A stretch of 64,000 nt of DNA from Candidatus Rifleibacteriota bacterium (GCA_012517355.1 JAAYVD010000005.1:1-64000); one strand, 5' to 3'. Positions 17,401 through 25,525 are shown, numbered from the stretch's first letter. The notes: a model not told the origin generated them from the sequence alone. Made by a program: numbers and translations.

Positions 17401-19101
17401 GCGGGGCATGAGCTCGTTGCCGACCAGGGGAACCGCCAGCTTCACGGTGAACACGAAGGCCGCCAGGCACCCGAGCAGAACCACCACCCGCAGGTTCAGC
17501 GCCAGGCGCAGAAGCCAGAGATAGGCTTCGGCAATGCTGTCCAGCACCCAGGTGACCACGACTTCGAGCGGCCGCATCAGCTTCTGGAAAACCGTCTTGG
17601 TGTTCAGATCCTGGGGGGTGGAGGTGCCGAAAAACCACTTCATCAGGATCGGGACGATGGTCAGTGCCGCCAGGAACGAGCCGATGAGCGTCGTGGAGAT
17701 GGTCAGCGACAGCGGCCGCAGCGTGCGCTGCACGTAGCCGCCGGTGAACATCAGCGGGACCAGGACGACGATCGTGGTGAGCATGCCGCCGAAGATCGAA
17801 AAGACGACTTCCGAGGTGCCGCCGGGCACCGCGGTTTCTCCGGGTTCTCCTTCGCTCACGCGCCGAAAGATGTTCTCGACCACGACGATCGAGGCGTCGA
17901 CCACCATGCCGACGGCGATGATCAGGCCGGAGAGCGTGACCATGTTGAGCGTGTACCCGGAAAAGAACAGGTAGGCGAAGGTGGTCAAAAAGGAACACGG
18001 GATGGAAATGCCGATGATGAGCGCCGTGCGCCATTCCAGGAGCATGACGAAAACGATCACCATGGTCAACCAGATGGCGGAGAAAAGCGAGCCCGTCATG
18101 CCCGCGAAGTTCTTGTCGATGATCGGCTGCTGGTCTGTCGTGAAGCTGAAGGCCAGGTGCGGGAACTGTTCCTGCAGGGCGGGCATGGCGTTCTTGACGG
18201 CGAGAATGCCTTCGAGGGAGTTGCCGCCCTCCGGTTTCAGCACGTTCATGGCGATGGCCGGTTCGCCCTGGCCGTGGTAGATGCTGCGCGGGGTCTTCAT
18301 CGCCAGGGAGACCGAGGCGACATCGGCCAGGCGCACGATGCCGCCCCTGGCGACCCGGATCGGGACCCGCCCCAGTTGCTGGGGGGTGACGGCCTCGGAC
18401 AGCGTGCGCACGAGGGTTTCCCCTTCCGGGGTTTCCTGATAGCCGCCGGGGACGGAGAGGTTCGACGCCCCGATGATCGTCAGGACCGCTTCCGGATTCA
18501 GGTCGTATTCGCGCAGGCGGCCATGGTCGAAGCGGATGGCGACTTCGGCCTCGTGCGCCCCGAAGACATCGACCCGTCCGATGCCCGGCAGGCGCAGGAT
18601 CCGTTCTTTCAGGTCGTTCTCGACCACCTGCCGGACGCCGATCAGGTCGAGCAGCCCCGGATCCTTCGCCCGCACCGCCAGGGTCAACAGGGGGCGGTTG
18701 GCCTCGGTGATGCGGAACAACTGCGGCTCGTCGACCCCGGCCGGGAACTGCCGTCTGGCCTTGGAAACGGCGGTCAGGACGTCGTTGACCGCTTCGCCGA
18801 GATCCTTTTCGTAGTGGAACTCGGCGTTGATCGAGGAGATTTCATCCTTCGAGGTCGCGGTGACCTTCTTCAGGCCCGAAATGCCTTTGATTTCCCGGTC
18901 GAGAATGGTCGTCACCAGGCGGTTGACATCGTCGGCCGAAGCGCCGCGCATGGTGGTGACGACAGCCACCTGGGGCGGGGTGGTGTCGGGAAACAGGTCG
19001 CGCGGCACGCCGTAGAAGCCCATGAGGCCCAGAACCACCACGAGCAGCCAGAAGACGAACGTGTAGATCGGACGCTTGACGACGGTATCGAGCCAATTCA
19101 T
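14419..19101 (-). CDS. RND efflux pump fused in frame to a TolC-like outer-membrane factor
   Basis: The 1560-aa ORF is uninterrupted. Residues ~1-1045 are a complete HAE1-type RND pump: N-terminal TVVKRPIYTFVFWLLVVVLG, two porter loops, GMVVDASIVVVENIF in TM4 (one Asp of the usual DD pair) and ITTFSTVLGLLPLTF in TM10-11. After the last TM, residues ~1055-1072 form a further hydrophobic stretch (VAVVAGLLIAATGFAQG) with a signal-peptidase-like end. A ~75-residue Pro-rich linker and then a TolC/OEP domain (SVQECLDLSQKNSPLLES to RNELLAAQIALDLAVR) follow. No internal ribosome site is evident. Normally these are two proteins. The adaptor is encoded upstream with a 4-bp overlap. Confidence 0.88.
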   Translation of the reverse strand: MNWLDTVVKRPIYTFVFWLLVVVLGLMGFYGVPRDLFPDTTPPQVAVVTTMRGASADDVNRLVTTILDREIKGISGLKKVTATSKDEISSINAEFHYEKDLGEAVNDVLTAVSKARRQFPAGVDEPQLFRITEANRPLLTLAVRAKDPGLLDLIGVRQVVENDLKERILRLPGIGRVDVFGAHEAEVAIRFDHGRLREYDLNPEAVLTIIGASNLSVPGGYQETPEGETLVRTLSEAVTPQQLGRVPIRVARGGIVRLADVASVSLAMKTPRSIYHGQGEPAIAMNVLKPEGGNSLEGILAVKNAMPALQEQFPHLAFSFTTDQQPIIDKNFAGMTGSLFSAIWLTMVIVFVMLLEWRTALIIGISIPCSFLTTFAYLFFSGYTLNMVTLSGLIIAVGMVVDASIVVVENIFRRVSEGEPGETAVPGGTSEVVFSIFGGMLTTIVVLVPLMFTGGYVQRTLRPLSLTISTTLIGSFLAALTIVPILMKWFFGTSTPQDLNTKTVFQKLMRPLEVVVTWVLDSIAEAYLWLLRLALNLRVVVLLGCLAAFVFTVKLAVPLVGNELMPRMDTGMLTIRLDLPPRLTHGQCEKVLGEVEAILKREPDVLDISSVMGAEAGQISFGAGGQLLQQAEIQVRLTTRDQRAKTIWDFMSQWREELGRVPLIVSASITEFGATPLSTTRAPIDVMLVGRDPRVLDGLAGEMLDRLRQIKGLRDLRRQWAFTKPETVFHPDLAVAAQLGVTPKRLGDFLQMVFSGRIATKLKMAGFLDLPVRVDLGFQGRLWQETLGRLFVLLPGMDIDLANLGRTERGLAATMLTRENLEQTLDLLGINADRPISAVAADVKKVIEGFPFPPGYSARLTGTPADMAEAGERRGVALKPGLVFLYLVLLLLFETWWQPLVVMATIPLALIWGFWGLVIFDKPMCLPALNGFILLGGTIVNNAIILIDFIEQARGRGIDKREALFDSVRVRLRPIFITTFSTVLGLLPLTFEQAVGLERLSPLGVVASCGLTGGTLMTLVIIPVLYDLVTDWGTWLQGRFGRLFGNPLPSGKPAATTTVAVVAGLLIAATGFAQGLPDSRVDDPSHPPLVASAEAPVTIPPEPVPFSRELTMAASGRDPDRTGCAEVPLGPTDGAPNASLAQRKAAVVQATDPCGKTLSVQECLDLSQKNSPLLESMEAERLGAVGARQEAGAAARPQIDTAGAWRQWDRKRVGMLGIAPTERQFYDHDLTEFRLTLRQLLWDGNQTGDRKTAAGLNVKSKEAQLQRTRDEVAADVLVNALGVFTAEALLEAADKTLVDIRATLAKMEAMEAVGRVPHVDVLRIQARVQEVLETQEGFRQTRANILARLSSLVGCRESIGGLTPEGLPAYSADLASDPEALVQAALSQRADLAALRYAVAGGKRAETAQRHGKNPQVFLNATVNRYGDRTGWGREIGFVGAEFQWTLEDGGRNRGKTTQATAQRQAAEARLRQAELKAAEQVRTVCANLRSARVRLERNQANLTLAEEAFRIERAKYEQGKGTINDVLDAESAMFQAQGQVIRSRNELLAAQIALDLAVR

Positions 19102-20354
19102 CGGCGCTCACCGTCCTTTACGGTGAGACGTTCGGGCAGGCGGGCATACTCGAGGTAGCCCAGGCGGAGCAACCGGCTGCCGGCAGGCAGGACGCCGGGG
19201 TCGACCACCGCTTCCCCCCGATCGGTCAGCAAGAGCGGCGACAGGGGCAGCCGGCGCGCGGTCTCACCGCTGACCAGATACACGGCGACCGTGTCGGGGG
19301 TTGCGGTGGCATTGGGCGGCTGGAAGAAGCTGTCCGCCGGGATGATCGTTCCCGAGGCCTCGGCGATGACGATGTTGACCGCATACTGGCGCTCGAAGTC
19401 GGGATTGGCGAGGGGCGCGGTCGATTCCGCTTCCACGGTTCTCTGATACAGATCGTTGCCGGTCGGGTAGATGCGGGAAAGGACGAACCCGGCCGCGACG
19501 AGGTTCCCGGTGCCGTCGGTGGTGACGCGCTGGCCGACCCGTAGGTCGTCGACATACTGCTGGGGAACCTGCATGACCAGGCGACAACTTCGCGTGTCTT
19601 CCATCTGGTACAGGACGGAGGCCGGGGTGACGTAGTTGCCCACTTCCTGGACCCGGGCGCTGATGATGCCGGTCACCGGGGCCACGACCTCGGCATAGCG
19701 GTTGCGCACTTTCCACAGGGCGACGGTTTGCGCCGCCGCATCCTTCTGGGAGGCGACCGCCTGCTTTTGCGCCCGGGACGCCTCGATCTGGGCGTCGAGG
19801 GCGGCCAGCTTGCCCTGGGCCTCGGCAAACTTGTTCGCCGTGGCTTCCCACTGCGCCTTCGACAGGGCGCCTTGCTCGAACAGCGTGCGATCGCGCTCCT
19901 GCTCCGACCGCCAGAACCGCTCGTTGGCCACCAGGGCCGGCCGCTGGCTCGACAGCGACCGGATCGTCTCTTCCGCCGCCCTGGTCTGCTTTTCGACCGA
20001 GCTCGACTGGGCGCCCGCCACGTTCAACTGGGCTTGCAGTTCATCGCCTTCGATGCGGGCGATCACTTCCCCGGCGGTTACCTGGTCGCCCTCGCGCTTG
20101 TTCAGAAACACGAGTCTGCCCGCCGTCTCGGGCATGACTTTCACGGTGGCGTGGCTTTTCAGGGTGGCCAGCGCGGGCAGGGTGCGAGCGCCGGTTCCCG
20201 CGGCAACGGCCAAAAACTGCATGGCCGACTGGGTGGCCGTGCTCTTCGGCGCGTTGTCCTGCCGGGTCTTGATTGCATGGAAGCTCTTCCAGGCGGCTCC
20301 GGCGAAAACGGCGAAACAGACGATGGTGATCAGAATGCCGACCAGCCTTTTCAT
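19098..20354 (-). CDS. RND periplasmic adaptor (membrane-fusion protein)
   Basis: The 418-aa protein has an N-terminal anchor (LVGILITIVCFAVFAGAAW), a lipoyl-like half (VKVMPETAGRLVFLNKREGD ... GEVIARIEGDELQAQL), a long alpha-helical hairpin (residues ~110-190, many Ala/Gln/Glu) and the second lipoyl half (APVTGIISARVQEVGNYV). Beta-barrel and membrane-proximal domains follow. It bridges the inner-membrane RND part and the outer-membrane channel. Its stop overlaps the pump's ATG, consistent with stoichiometric production; the TetR gene is 4 bp upstream. Confidence 0.92.
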   Translation of the reverse strand: MKRLVGILITIVCFAVFAGAAWKSFHAIKTRQDNAPKSTATQSAMQFLAVAAGTGARTLPALATLKSHATVKVMPETAGRLVFLNKREGDQVTAGEVIARIEGDELQAQLNVAGAQSSSVEKQTRAAEETIRSLSSQRPALVANERFWRSEQERDRTLFEQGALSKAQWEATANKFAEAQGKLAALDAQIEASRAQKQAVASQKDAAAQTVALWKVRNRYAEVVAPVTGIISARVQEVGNYVTPASVLYQMEDTRSCRLVMQVPQQYVDDLRVGQRVTTDGTGNLVAAGFVLSRIYPTGNDLYQRTVEAESTAPLANPDFERQYAVNIVIAEASGTIIPADSFFQPPNATATPDTVAVYLVSGETARRLPLSPLLLTDRGEAVVDPGVLPAGSRLLRLGYLEYARLPERLTVKDGERR

Positions 20355-20358
20355 GAGG

Positions 20359-21003
20359 TTACTCCTTGGAACCCTTGCGGGATACGTTCTTTTTTGTGGA
20401 ATGAGCGGCAGGTGGGTTCTTGAAGCAACGGATCAAGAACGTGACGGACCGCATCAGCTTCGTTTGCATTCCTTCGGCATCCTGATTCAGCGTCCACTGC
20501 AGGACCGTGCTTTGCACGGCCCCGAGCACGGTGGCGGTGGCGATGTCGGGATCGAGCCCGGCGCCGAACGACCGGTCGGCGATGCCTGCCCGGACCAGTT
20601 GGCGAATGGCCAGGCCGAGAGCGGAAGCGATGTGCTGCAAGGTGTTCCGGAGGGACGATTGCCCGGGGTCCGTCGCATCGGAAAGGAGGAGGATCGGGTT
20701 GAACTGCCTTTCCAGGAGATACGAAAGATGGAATCTCGCCAACGCTGCCAGGCGCTCGGCGGGAGAAGCTTTCGTGGCGATCACCTTCTGGACCCCGTCT
20801 TCCCACCCTTGGAACTGTTGTTCCAACAACCTCAGCAACAGCTCCTCCTTGCTGGGGAAATGGCGGTAGACGGCCGCTTCACTGATCTGCACCCGCTCGG
20901 CCAGACGCCGGATGGTAAAGCGCGAACTGCCCTCCGTAAAGATCAGGTCCCGTGCCGCATCCAGGAGTTCGGCCTTGCGATCCCGCCCGGCGATTTTCGG
21001 CAT
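20359..21003 (-). CDS. TetR/AcrR-family repressor of the efflux operon
   Basis: The 214-aa protein has the TetR N-terminal HTH: ELLDAARDLIFTEGSSRFTI then RRLAERVQISEAAVYRHFPS and KEELLLRLLE. The C-terminal ligand domain is variable, as usual. It is the first gene of the leftward unit and its start (ATG 21003, after GGAGGGGCGT) lies 11 bp from a palindromic operator, so it should autoregulate together with the pump. Confidence 0.92.
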   Translation of the reverse strand: MPKIAGRDRKAELLDAARDLIFTEGSSRFTIRRLAERVQISEAAVYRHFPSKEELLLRLLEQQFQGWEDGVQKVIATKASPAERLAALARFHLSYLLERQFNPILLLSDATDPGQSSLRNTLQHIASALGLAIRQLVRAGIADRSFGAGLDPDIATATVLGAVQSTVLQWTLNQDAEGMQTKLMRSVTFLIRCFKNPPAAHSTKKNVSRKGSKE

Positions 21004-21013
21004 ACGCCCCTCC

Positions 21014-21065
21014 GTTAGTAATCGTTAACCAACATAAAGGTATGCCATTTTCCCGCCTTTGTCAA
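21014..21065 (-). promoter_or_regulatory. Promoter and TetR-type operator for the efflux unit
   Basis: On the minus strand: -35 TTGACA (21060-21065), 17-bp spacer, -10 TACCTT (21037-21042). Between promoter and start lies an inverted repeat GTTA-N8-TAAC (21014-21029), a typical short TetR operator. This would drive the ~12-kb leftward gene series ending at 9012. Confidence 0.7.
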
Positions 21066-21355
21066 CTGTGTTCTGTGGACCACCCACAAGGAGTCTCTGC
21101 CGCCCATCGGGCCATCAACGCTTCCGGCCCAGGGCGAACGTCGGGGCCGGCGGGCCGAACGAAACTGCCCGGATCGGAGGCCCCGGTCATCCGAGGGCCG
21201 AACCCAGGTCGGCGGCCAATGGCCTGCTCGTCCCGGGTGGCTCCTGGCCCAGGACGGGAACCAGAAGACGCAGGCTCGGTGCGCTCACCGCCAGGAGCCA
21301 TCCAAACCACGACGACCGCCGCCACCCCGTCCGCCGGACGTCCCGTCCGACGCGC
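21066..21355. other. Intergenic stretch, nothing recognised
   Basis: This 290-bp GC-rich gap separates the 3' end of the ArsR-led operon from the TetR promoter. Open frames on both strands have no homology-like features and low-complexity Arg/Pro/Gly composition. A small inverted repeat near 21,340 (CGGACG/CGTCCG type) may end the leftward operon. I see no gene. Confidence 0.5.
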
Positions 21356-22822
21356 TCACCCATAAAACGCGCCGAACAGCATGCCGACGACCGTGGCCAT
21401 GACGATGACGAGGCTGACGAAGACGACCGTCTTCTTCGCGCCCATGATCTGATTGATGACCAGCATGTTGGGCAGCGACAGAGCCGGGCCGGCCAGCAGG
21501 AGGGCGAGGGCCGGGCCTTTCCCCATGCCGCTGCCGATGAGCCCCTGCACGATCGGGACCTCGGTGAGCGTGGCAAAATACATGAAGGCGCCGAAGACCG
21601 AGGCGAACAGGTTGGCGAACAGGGAATTGCCGCCGACCATCGACTTCACCCATTCGCTGGGAATCAGCCCCTCGTGACCCACGCGCCCGAGAAGCAGGCC
21701 GGCGACCACCACCCCGCCCAGCAACAGCGGCAGGATCATCTTGGCGTTGTCCCAACTGGCGCCGAACCAGTCCTTCGCCTCATCGGCCGCGGTCGAGGTC
21801 ATGGCACTGAGCGCCACCGTCACCGCCACGAAGGGCACCAACGGGTCCGCGGGCGCGGCCAGATAGCCGGCCACTCCGGCCGCCGCCGTCACCCCCACCC
21901 GCCACCAGGCCATCTTCATGAGCGTGCCGAGAATGATCAGCAAGGCCACCGCGAAGACGGCGGTGATCGCCCATTTGTTGCTCCAGAGGGTTTTCCAGGG
22001 GCTGTCGGGGATGGTGCGTTGGGTGATCTCGGCCAACGGCACCGCCTGCACCGTGGCCGGCGCCCAGTCACGCCCTGTTACCGCCGCGATCTTGACCTTG
22101 AGCTCGGCGCTTCCTTCGATCTCTTCTTGGACGTCACCGACAATCACGGCGCCGTCCCGCAGGGTCAGCTCGACGCTCTGGGGCTTGCCCCAGTTGGCGA
22201 AGACCAGAACGCCGATCATGGCCGCGAAGAAGACGATGTTGTGCCACAGCGGCCGGACGTTCTCCGGTTCCGGCAGCTGCGCCGCCGCCAGGGCTTTGGC
22301 CTGTTCCTCCTCGCGGAAGATCAGGTGCATGAGCAGGCCGATGACGACGCTGAACCCGATGGCCCCCACCGCCCGGGCGACGCCGATGTCCATGCCCAGG
22401 ATGCGCGCGCTCATGACGATGGCCAGGATGTTGATGCCCGGCCCTGAATAGAGAAAGGCGCAGGCCGGCCCGAGCCCGGCGCCCATCTTATAGATGCCGT
22501 TGAACAGGGGCAGGACGGTGCAGGAACAGACGGCCAGGATGGAACCGGAGACCGACGCCACCCCGTAGGCCAGGGGCTTGCTGGCATTGGGCCCCAGATA
22601 CTTCATGACCGAGGCCTGGCTGATGAAGATGGTGATCGCCCCGGCGATGAAGAAGGCGGGCACCAGGCACAGCAGGACGTGCTCGCGGGCATACCACTTG
22701 ATCAGGTGCAGGGCTTCCATGATCGCGTTGTCGAACCGCGGCGTGCCGATCGGCAGAAAATAGCAGCCGAGAAACACGGCGATCATCGCCAGCAGGGTTT
22801 TCCATTCATCTTTCCAGTTCAT
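21356..22822 (-). CDS. COG0701-family permease (long form)
   Basis: The 488-aa membrane protein has about ten TM segments. The family signature appears as GSILAVCSCTVLPLFNGIY (residues ~92-110), and a repeat-like second half contains FMYFATLTEVPIVQGLIGSG. A central ~90-residue soluble insertion (ELTLRDGAVIVGDVQEEIEG) separates the halves. COG0701 members include ArsP and YraQ-type permeases; together with CcdA and thioredoxins this type is frequent in anaerobes. Substrate unknown; a reduced thiol, metalloid or sulfur species is plausible. Start ATG 22822 follows GAGGAA. Confidence 0.85.
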   Translation of the reverse strand: MNWKDEWKTLLAMIAVFLGCYFLPIGTPRFDNAIMEALHLIKWYAREHVLLCLVPAFFIAGAITIFISQASVMKYLGPNASKPLAYGVASVSGSILAVCSCTVLPLFNGIYKMGAGLGPACAFLYSGPGINILAIVMSARILGMDIGVARAVGAIGFSVVIGLLMHLIFREEEQAKALAAAQLPEPENVRPLWHNIVFFAAMIGVLVFANWGKPQSVELTLRDGAVIVGDVQEEIEGSAELKVKIAAVTGRDWAPATVQAVPLAEITQRTIPDSPWKTLWSNKWAITAVFAVALLIILGTLMKMAWWRVGVTAAAGVAGYLAAPADPLVPFVAVTVALSAMTSTAADEAKDWFGASWDNAKMILPLLLGGVVVAGLLLGRVGHEGLIPSEWVKSMVGGNSLFANLFASVFGAFMYFATLTEVPIVQGLIGSGMGKGPALALLLAGPALSLPNMLVINQIMGAKKTVVFVSLVIVMATVVGMLFGAFYG

Positions 22823-22957
22823 GACTCATTCCTCGATTGATGGTCCGGGTCCGGCAGCCGACCCCGAATTCGGGGCAGGCAAAACCCTGCGGGCCGTCAG
22901 GGGCCCGCCAGGCTCCGCCTGTCTGCTGTCGGGAAGCCGCTCCTGCGGGCGAGGCCC

Positions 22958-23647
22958 TCAGGAACGCACGAAATAGATGCCTACACCGATGATCAATACG
23001 CCGGCGATTTTCTTGATGACGGTCACCGCCTTGGTCATTCCCTTGGAGTCGGCCAGGGCTTGCACGGTTCCGACCGAAATGCCCGCCACCAGGATCAACA
23101 CCGAGTGCCCGAGCCCATACAGGAAGAGGAGAGTGCCGGCTTTCGGGATGCCTATTTCCGGCACGAGGCTGGCCAACAGCATCAACACAGGCCCGGAACA
23201 CGGCATCGAGACGAGCCCGAACATGAATCCAAGCACCGTCACGCCGAGAATGCCACCCCACTTCCCCGCCGGCATGTTGGCCAGCGCCGGGATCTGGAAC
23301 TCGAACAGCAGGTGCAGGCCGAGCAGGAAACAGATCACGGCGATCACGTATTTCCAGTGCGGGCCGCTCAGGTAGGGGGCGAAGGCCGCCGAGACCGAGA
23401 ACAGAACCGTCAGCTCGAGGGCGAAGCCGACCACGAAGAAGAAACTGAACCCGGCGGCGCGCTTCCAGGCCCCTTCCCCCTGCGCGTAGCCGCCGACGAC
23501 GCCGATGATGAGCGGCACCGTGGCCAGGACGCAGGGGTTGAGAGCGGTCAGGACTCCGCCGCCGAAGGCGGCCGCCGGGGCCAGCCAACTGGAGCTGGCG
23601 ATGACATCGGCCAACTGGGACTCGAGTCCGGCAAGGTCCATCGTCAT
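22958..23647 (-). CDS. ccdA: CcdA/DsbD-type thiol-disulfide transmembrane protein
   Basis: This 229-aa protein (start ATG 23647, after CAGGAGAC) has six or more TM helices. The paired transmembrane cysteines of the CcdA family are present as GVLTALNPCVLATVPLI and GLVSMPCSGPVLMLL. CcdA moves electrons from cytoplasmic thioredoxin to periplasmic thiol proteins. The flanking genes supply a cytoplasmic-type small thioredoxin and an exported thioredoxin, so a complete relay is encoded. It overlaps the 2Fe-2S gene by 4 bp. Confidence 0.9.
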   Translation of the reverse strand: MTMDLAGLESQLADVIASSSWLAPAAAFGGGVLTALNPCVLATVPLIIGVVGGYAQGEGAWKRAAGFSFFFVVGFALELTVLFSVSAAFAPYLSGPHWKYVIAVICFLLGLHLLFEFQIPALANMPAGKWGGILGVTVLGFMFGLVSMPCSGPVLMLLASLVPEIGIPKAGTLLFLYGLGHSVLILVAGISVGTVQALADSKGMTKAVTVIKKIAGVLIIGVGIYFVRS

Positions 23648-23901
23648 GTCTCCTGTCCGCGGCAGCAGGCGCACGTGGCGGTCCCCGCGGCACCGATCTC
23701 CCGTTCGAGCAGCTCCAGGATGTCGGGCACGCAGCAGCGCTTCTTCGGGTTGGTCTCGTGGCAGCGGTTGCCGCGACCGGCCCCCGTCGATTCCTGAATG
23801 GACTTCAGATCACGGGCGCCGTTTCGGATGGCGGCGACGATGGTTCGCTCGTCCACCTGCTGGCAGTAGCAGATCATGTGCCTTGGCTCGTTTTCGCCCA
23901 T
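23644..23901 (-). CDS. BFD-like (2Fe-2S)-binding protein
   Basis: The 85-aa protein contains MICYCQQVDERTIVAAIRNG and GAGRGNRCHETNPKKRCCVP, the CxC ... CxxxxxxxxxC arrangement of bacterioferritin-associated-ferredoxin (Fer2_BFD) domains. The C-terminus has additional cysteines (TCACCRG). It is probably an electron carrier or sensor in the ArsR-led operon. Confidence 0.75.
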   Translation of the reverse strand: MGENEPRHMICYCQQVDERTIVAAIRNGARDLKSIQESTGAGRGNRCHETNPKKRCCVPDILELLEREIGAAGTATCACCRGQET

Positions 23902-23914
23902 GGCCGACCCTTCC

Positions 23915-24481
23915 CTATTCCTTCTTCAGCGAAACGCCCATGCTTTCGAACTGTTTCTGGATGTCTTCCATGGGGAAGAACCCTTCGTGCCGGAAGACCT
24001 CCTTCCCCGTGGCGTCAAAGAAGATCTGGGTCGGGATCATCCGGATGCCGTATTGAGGCCCCATGGAAGGGTTCTCCCACACGTCGATGAATTCGACGTT
24101 GGCGCGGCCCTCGTAGAGTTTTTTCGCCTCTTCCAGGATCGGCGCCATCTTCTTGCAGGGGATGCACTTTCCCGCTCCGAGATCGACCAGCTTGGGCAAA
24201 GGGCTGGCGGCCGGCGCCACGGCAGGAACCGAGGCGTCGACGGTGTCCGGCGTCGTGGTGGCCGGCGTGGCCTCCGTCGTTCCAGGGGCCGGCGCCGCCG
24301 GTTCGGTGGTCCCGGTGCCAACGAGGTCCGTGGCAGGGGATTCCGAAGCCACCGCGGTGACCTGGGCGAAGGCGGCCCCACGACTGCATGAGCAGGTGGG
24401 CGTGCGACCAGGGTTCATGGCGCCAGCCAGCAAAGCCCCAACGACCAGAACAAGAGCACCGAAGCGAATGAAGGATTGCAT
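23915..24481 (-). CDS. Exported thioredoxin
   Basis: This 188-aa protein (start ATG 24481, SD GGAGAG) has a signal peptide (FIRFGALVLVVGALLAGAM), a Cys pair (TCSCS), a long Ala/Thr/Pro linker (residues ~35-95) and a thioredoxin domain with LVDLGAGKCIPCKKMAP (CIPC) and IPTQIFFDATGKEVFRHEGF. It is paralogous to the thioredoxin domain of the 12,214-13,431 protein. It should receive electrons from CcdA, 267 bp downstream. Confidence 0.85.
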   Translation of the reverse strand: MQSFIRFGALVLVVGALLAGAMNPGRTPTCSCSRGAAFAQVTAVASESPATDLVGTGTTEPAAPAPGTTEATPATTTPDTVDASVPAVAPAASPLPKLVDLGAGKCIPCKKMAPILEEAKKLYEGRANVEFIDVWENPSMGPQYGIRMIPTQIFFDATGKEVFRHEGFFPMEDIQKQFESMGVSLKKE

Positions 24482-24504
24482 GTTCTCTCCTTGGCCAGCC
24501 ACGA

Positions 24505-24924
24505 TCAGCTACAACAGCCTGATCCTGGAATGTTGCTGCTCTTCTTTGAGATCCGGGCGAGCTCCTTGCGACAGGCGGAAACGGTCTCGTCGATCTGGTG
24601 GGCGGGGGTCTTGTTCACGTTGTGCTCTTTCTTGATGCCCAGCGCGGTGACATCGACATACCCGTACCCTTGCAGGCCCAGGTGGTCGACGATCTTCTTC
24701 CCGCAGGCAATGGAGCACCCATCGATGACCAGCACCGGCACTCCCGAAGCAGCCGATGCCACCATTCCAGGCACGTGACCCCCAAGGCCGGCCAGGCATC
24801 CCATGACGGCATCACCTGCCGAGTCAAGGGCCTTGCCCGCCTCCACGGTCAACTGACCGACGTTCGAACCGCCGGCGCAGACGTAGATGAGGCCTTTGCC
24901 GTCATTCTTGCAACAATCGCTCAT
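24505..24924 (-). CDS. DGC-domain putative zinc-binding protein
   Basis: The 139-aa protein starts at ATG 24924. It opens MSDCCKNDGKGLIYVCAGGS and contains PVLVIDGCSIACGKKIVDHL, the DGC motif that names this family, and ends in a CC pair. Members carry several conserved cysteines and occur near thioredoxins and permeases; no activity is established. It lies in the ArsR-led operon between two thioredoxins. Confidence 0.8.
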   Translation of the reverse strand: MSDCCKNDGKGLIYVCAGGSNVGQLTVEAGKALDSAGDAVMGCLAGLGGHVPGMVASAASGVPVLVIDGCSIACGKKIVDHLGLQGYGYVDVTALGIKKEHNVNKTPAHQIDETVSACRKELARISKKSSNIPGSGCCS

Positions 24925-24940
24925 GGGATTCCCGGCTCCT

Positions 24941-25171
24941 CTACGACAACATCTTCTTGATCTCGTCGACGGACGGCACCTTCCCGGCGACCTTGACCGT
25001 GCCGTCGACCGCCAGGGCCGGGGTGACCATGACCCCGAAGCCCATGATGTCATTGAGGTTCGTCACCTTGACCAGCTCATAGGACAGCTTCAACTCGTCG
25101 GCCGCCTGCTTCGCGGTCTCCGCGAGCTTCTGGCACTTGGCGCATCCAGTTCCCAGGATCTGGATCTTCAT
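24941..25171 (-). CDS. Small thioredoxin (redox-active disulfide protein 2 type)
   Basis: The 76-aa protein is a minimal thioredoxin/glutaredoxin fold: MKIQILGTGCAKCQKLAETA with CxxC at 10/13, VTNLNDIMGFGVMVTPALAV with the cis-Pro, and a C-terminal helix. It matches the small archaeal/anaerobe type of redox-active disulfide proteins. It follows arsR by 13 bp and probably supplies CcdA with electrons. Confidence 0.88.
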   Translation of the reverse strand: MKIQILGTGCAKCQKLAETAKQAADELKLSYELVKVTNLNDIMGFGVMVTPALAVDGTVKVAGKVPSVDEIKKMLS

Positions 25172-25184
25172 GGGGGGCTCCTTT

Positions 25185-25490
25185 TCACAGAGAATTTTTA
25201 TGGTTCTCGAACGCCTTGTCCGCGCATTCGAAGAAGTTCAGGATGCATGGGGCTTTCAGCGAATAGAAGGCTTTCAGCCCTTCCTTCCGGATGCTGACCA
25301 GCCCGAAGGTCTTCAGCACCGCGAGGTGCTTGCTCATGATCGGTTGCAGGCACCCGAACACCTCCACCAACTGGCACACGCAGGCGGGTCCATGGGTGTT
25401 GAGGAAATCGAGGATGCGCAGCCTGAGCGGGTGAGCAAGAGCTCCCGCGATGGCCGCCCTTCGGTCGAAATCCTTCAAATCGGTCTTCAT
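25185..25490 (-). CDS. arsR: ArsR-family metalloregulatory repressor
   Basis: The 101-aa winged-helix protein has HPLRLRILDFLNTHGPACVC, where the CVC corresponds to the As(III)/metal-binding ELCVCDL motif, and the recognition helix CLQPIMSKHLAVLKTFGLVS. Another Cys pair lies near the C-terminus (PCILNFFEC). It heads a seven-gene leftward operon (to 21,356). Start ATG 25490 after AAAGGAATC. Binding of As(III) or a related soft ion should derepress the operon. Confidence 0.92.
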   Translation of the reverse strand: MKTDLKDFDRRAAIAGALAHPLRLRILDFLNTHGPACVCQLVEVFGCLQPIMSKHLAVLKTFGLVSIRKEGLKAFYSLKAPCILNFFECADKAFENHKNSL

Positions 25491-25496
25491 GATTCC

Positions 25497-25525
25497 TTTA
25501 TACCATTTTTGGAATACAGTGTCAA
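25497..25525 (-). promoter_or_regulatory. arsR operon promoter and operator
   Basis: The minus strand shows TTGACA (25520-25525), 17-bp spacer and TATAAA (25497-25502), close to consensus. The spacer and -10 contain TATTCC-N6-GGTATA, an imperfect inverted repeat suitable for ArsR. The transcript would begin only a few bases before the arsR SD. Confidence 0.8.

Noticed and set aside
15844-19158. 1104-codon open frame on the plus strand
   Set aside because: It is antisense to the RND gene. Its peptide is His/Gln/Arg/Asp-rich without domains; long antisense frames are expected from high-GC coding DNA.
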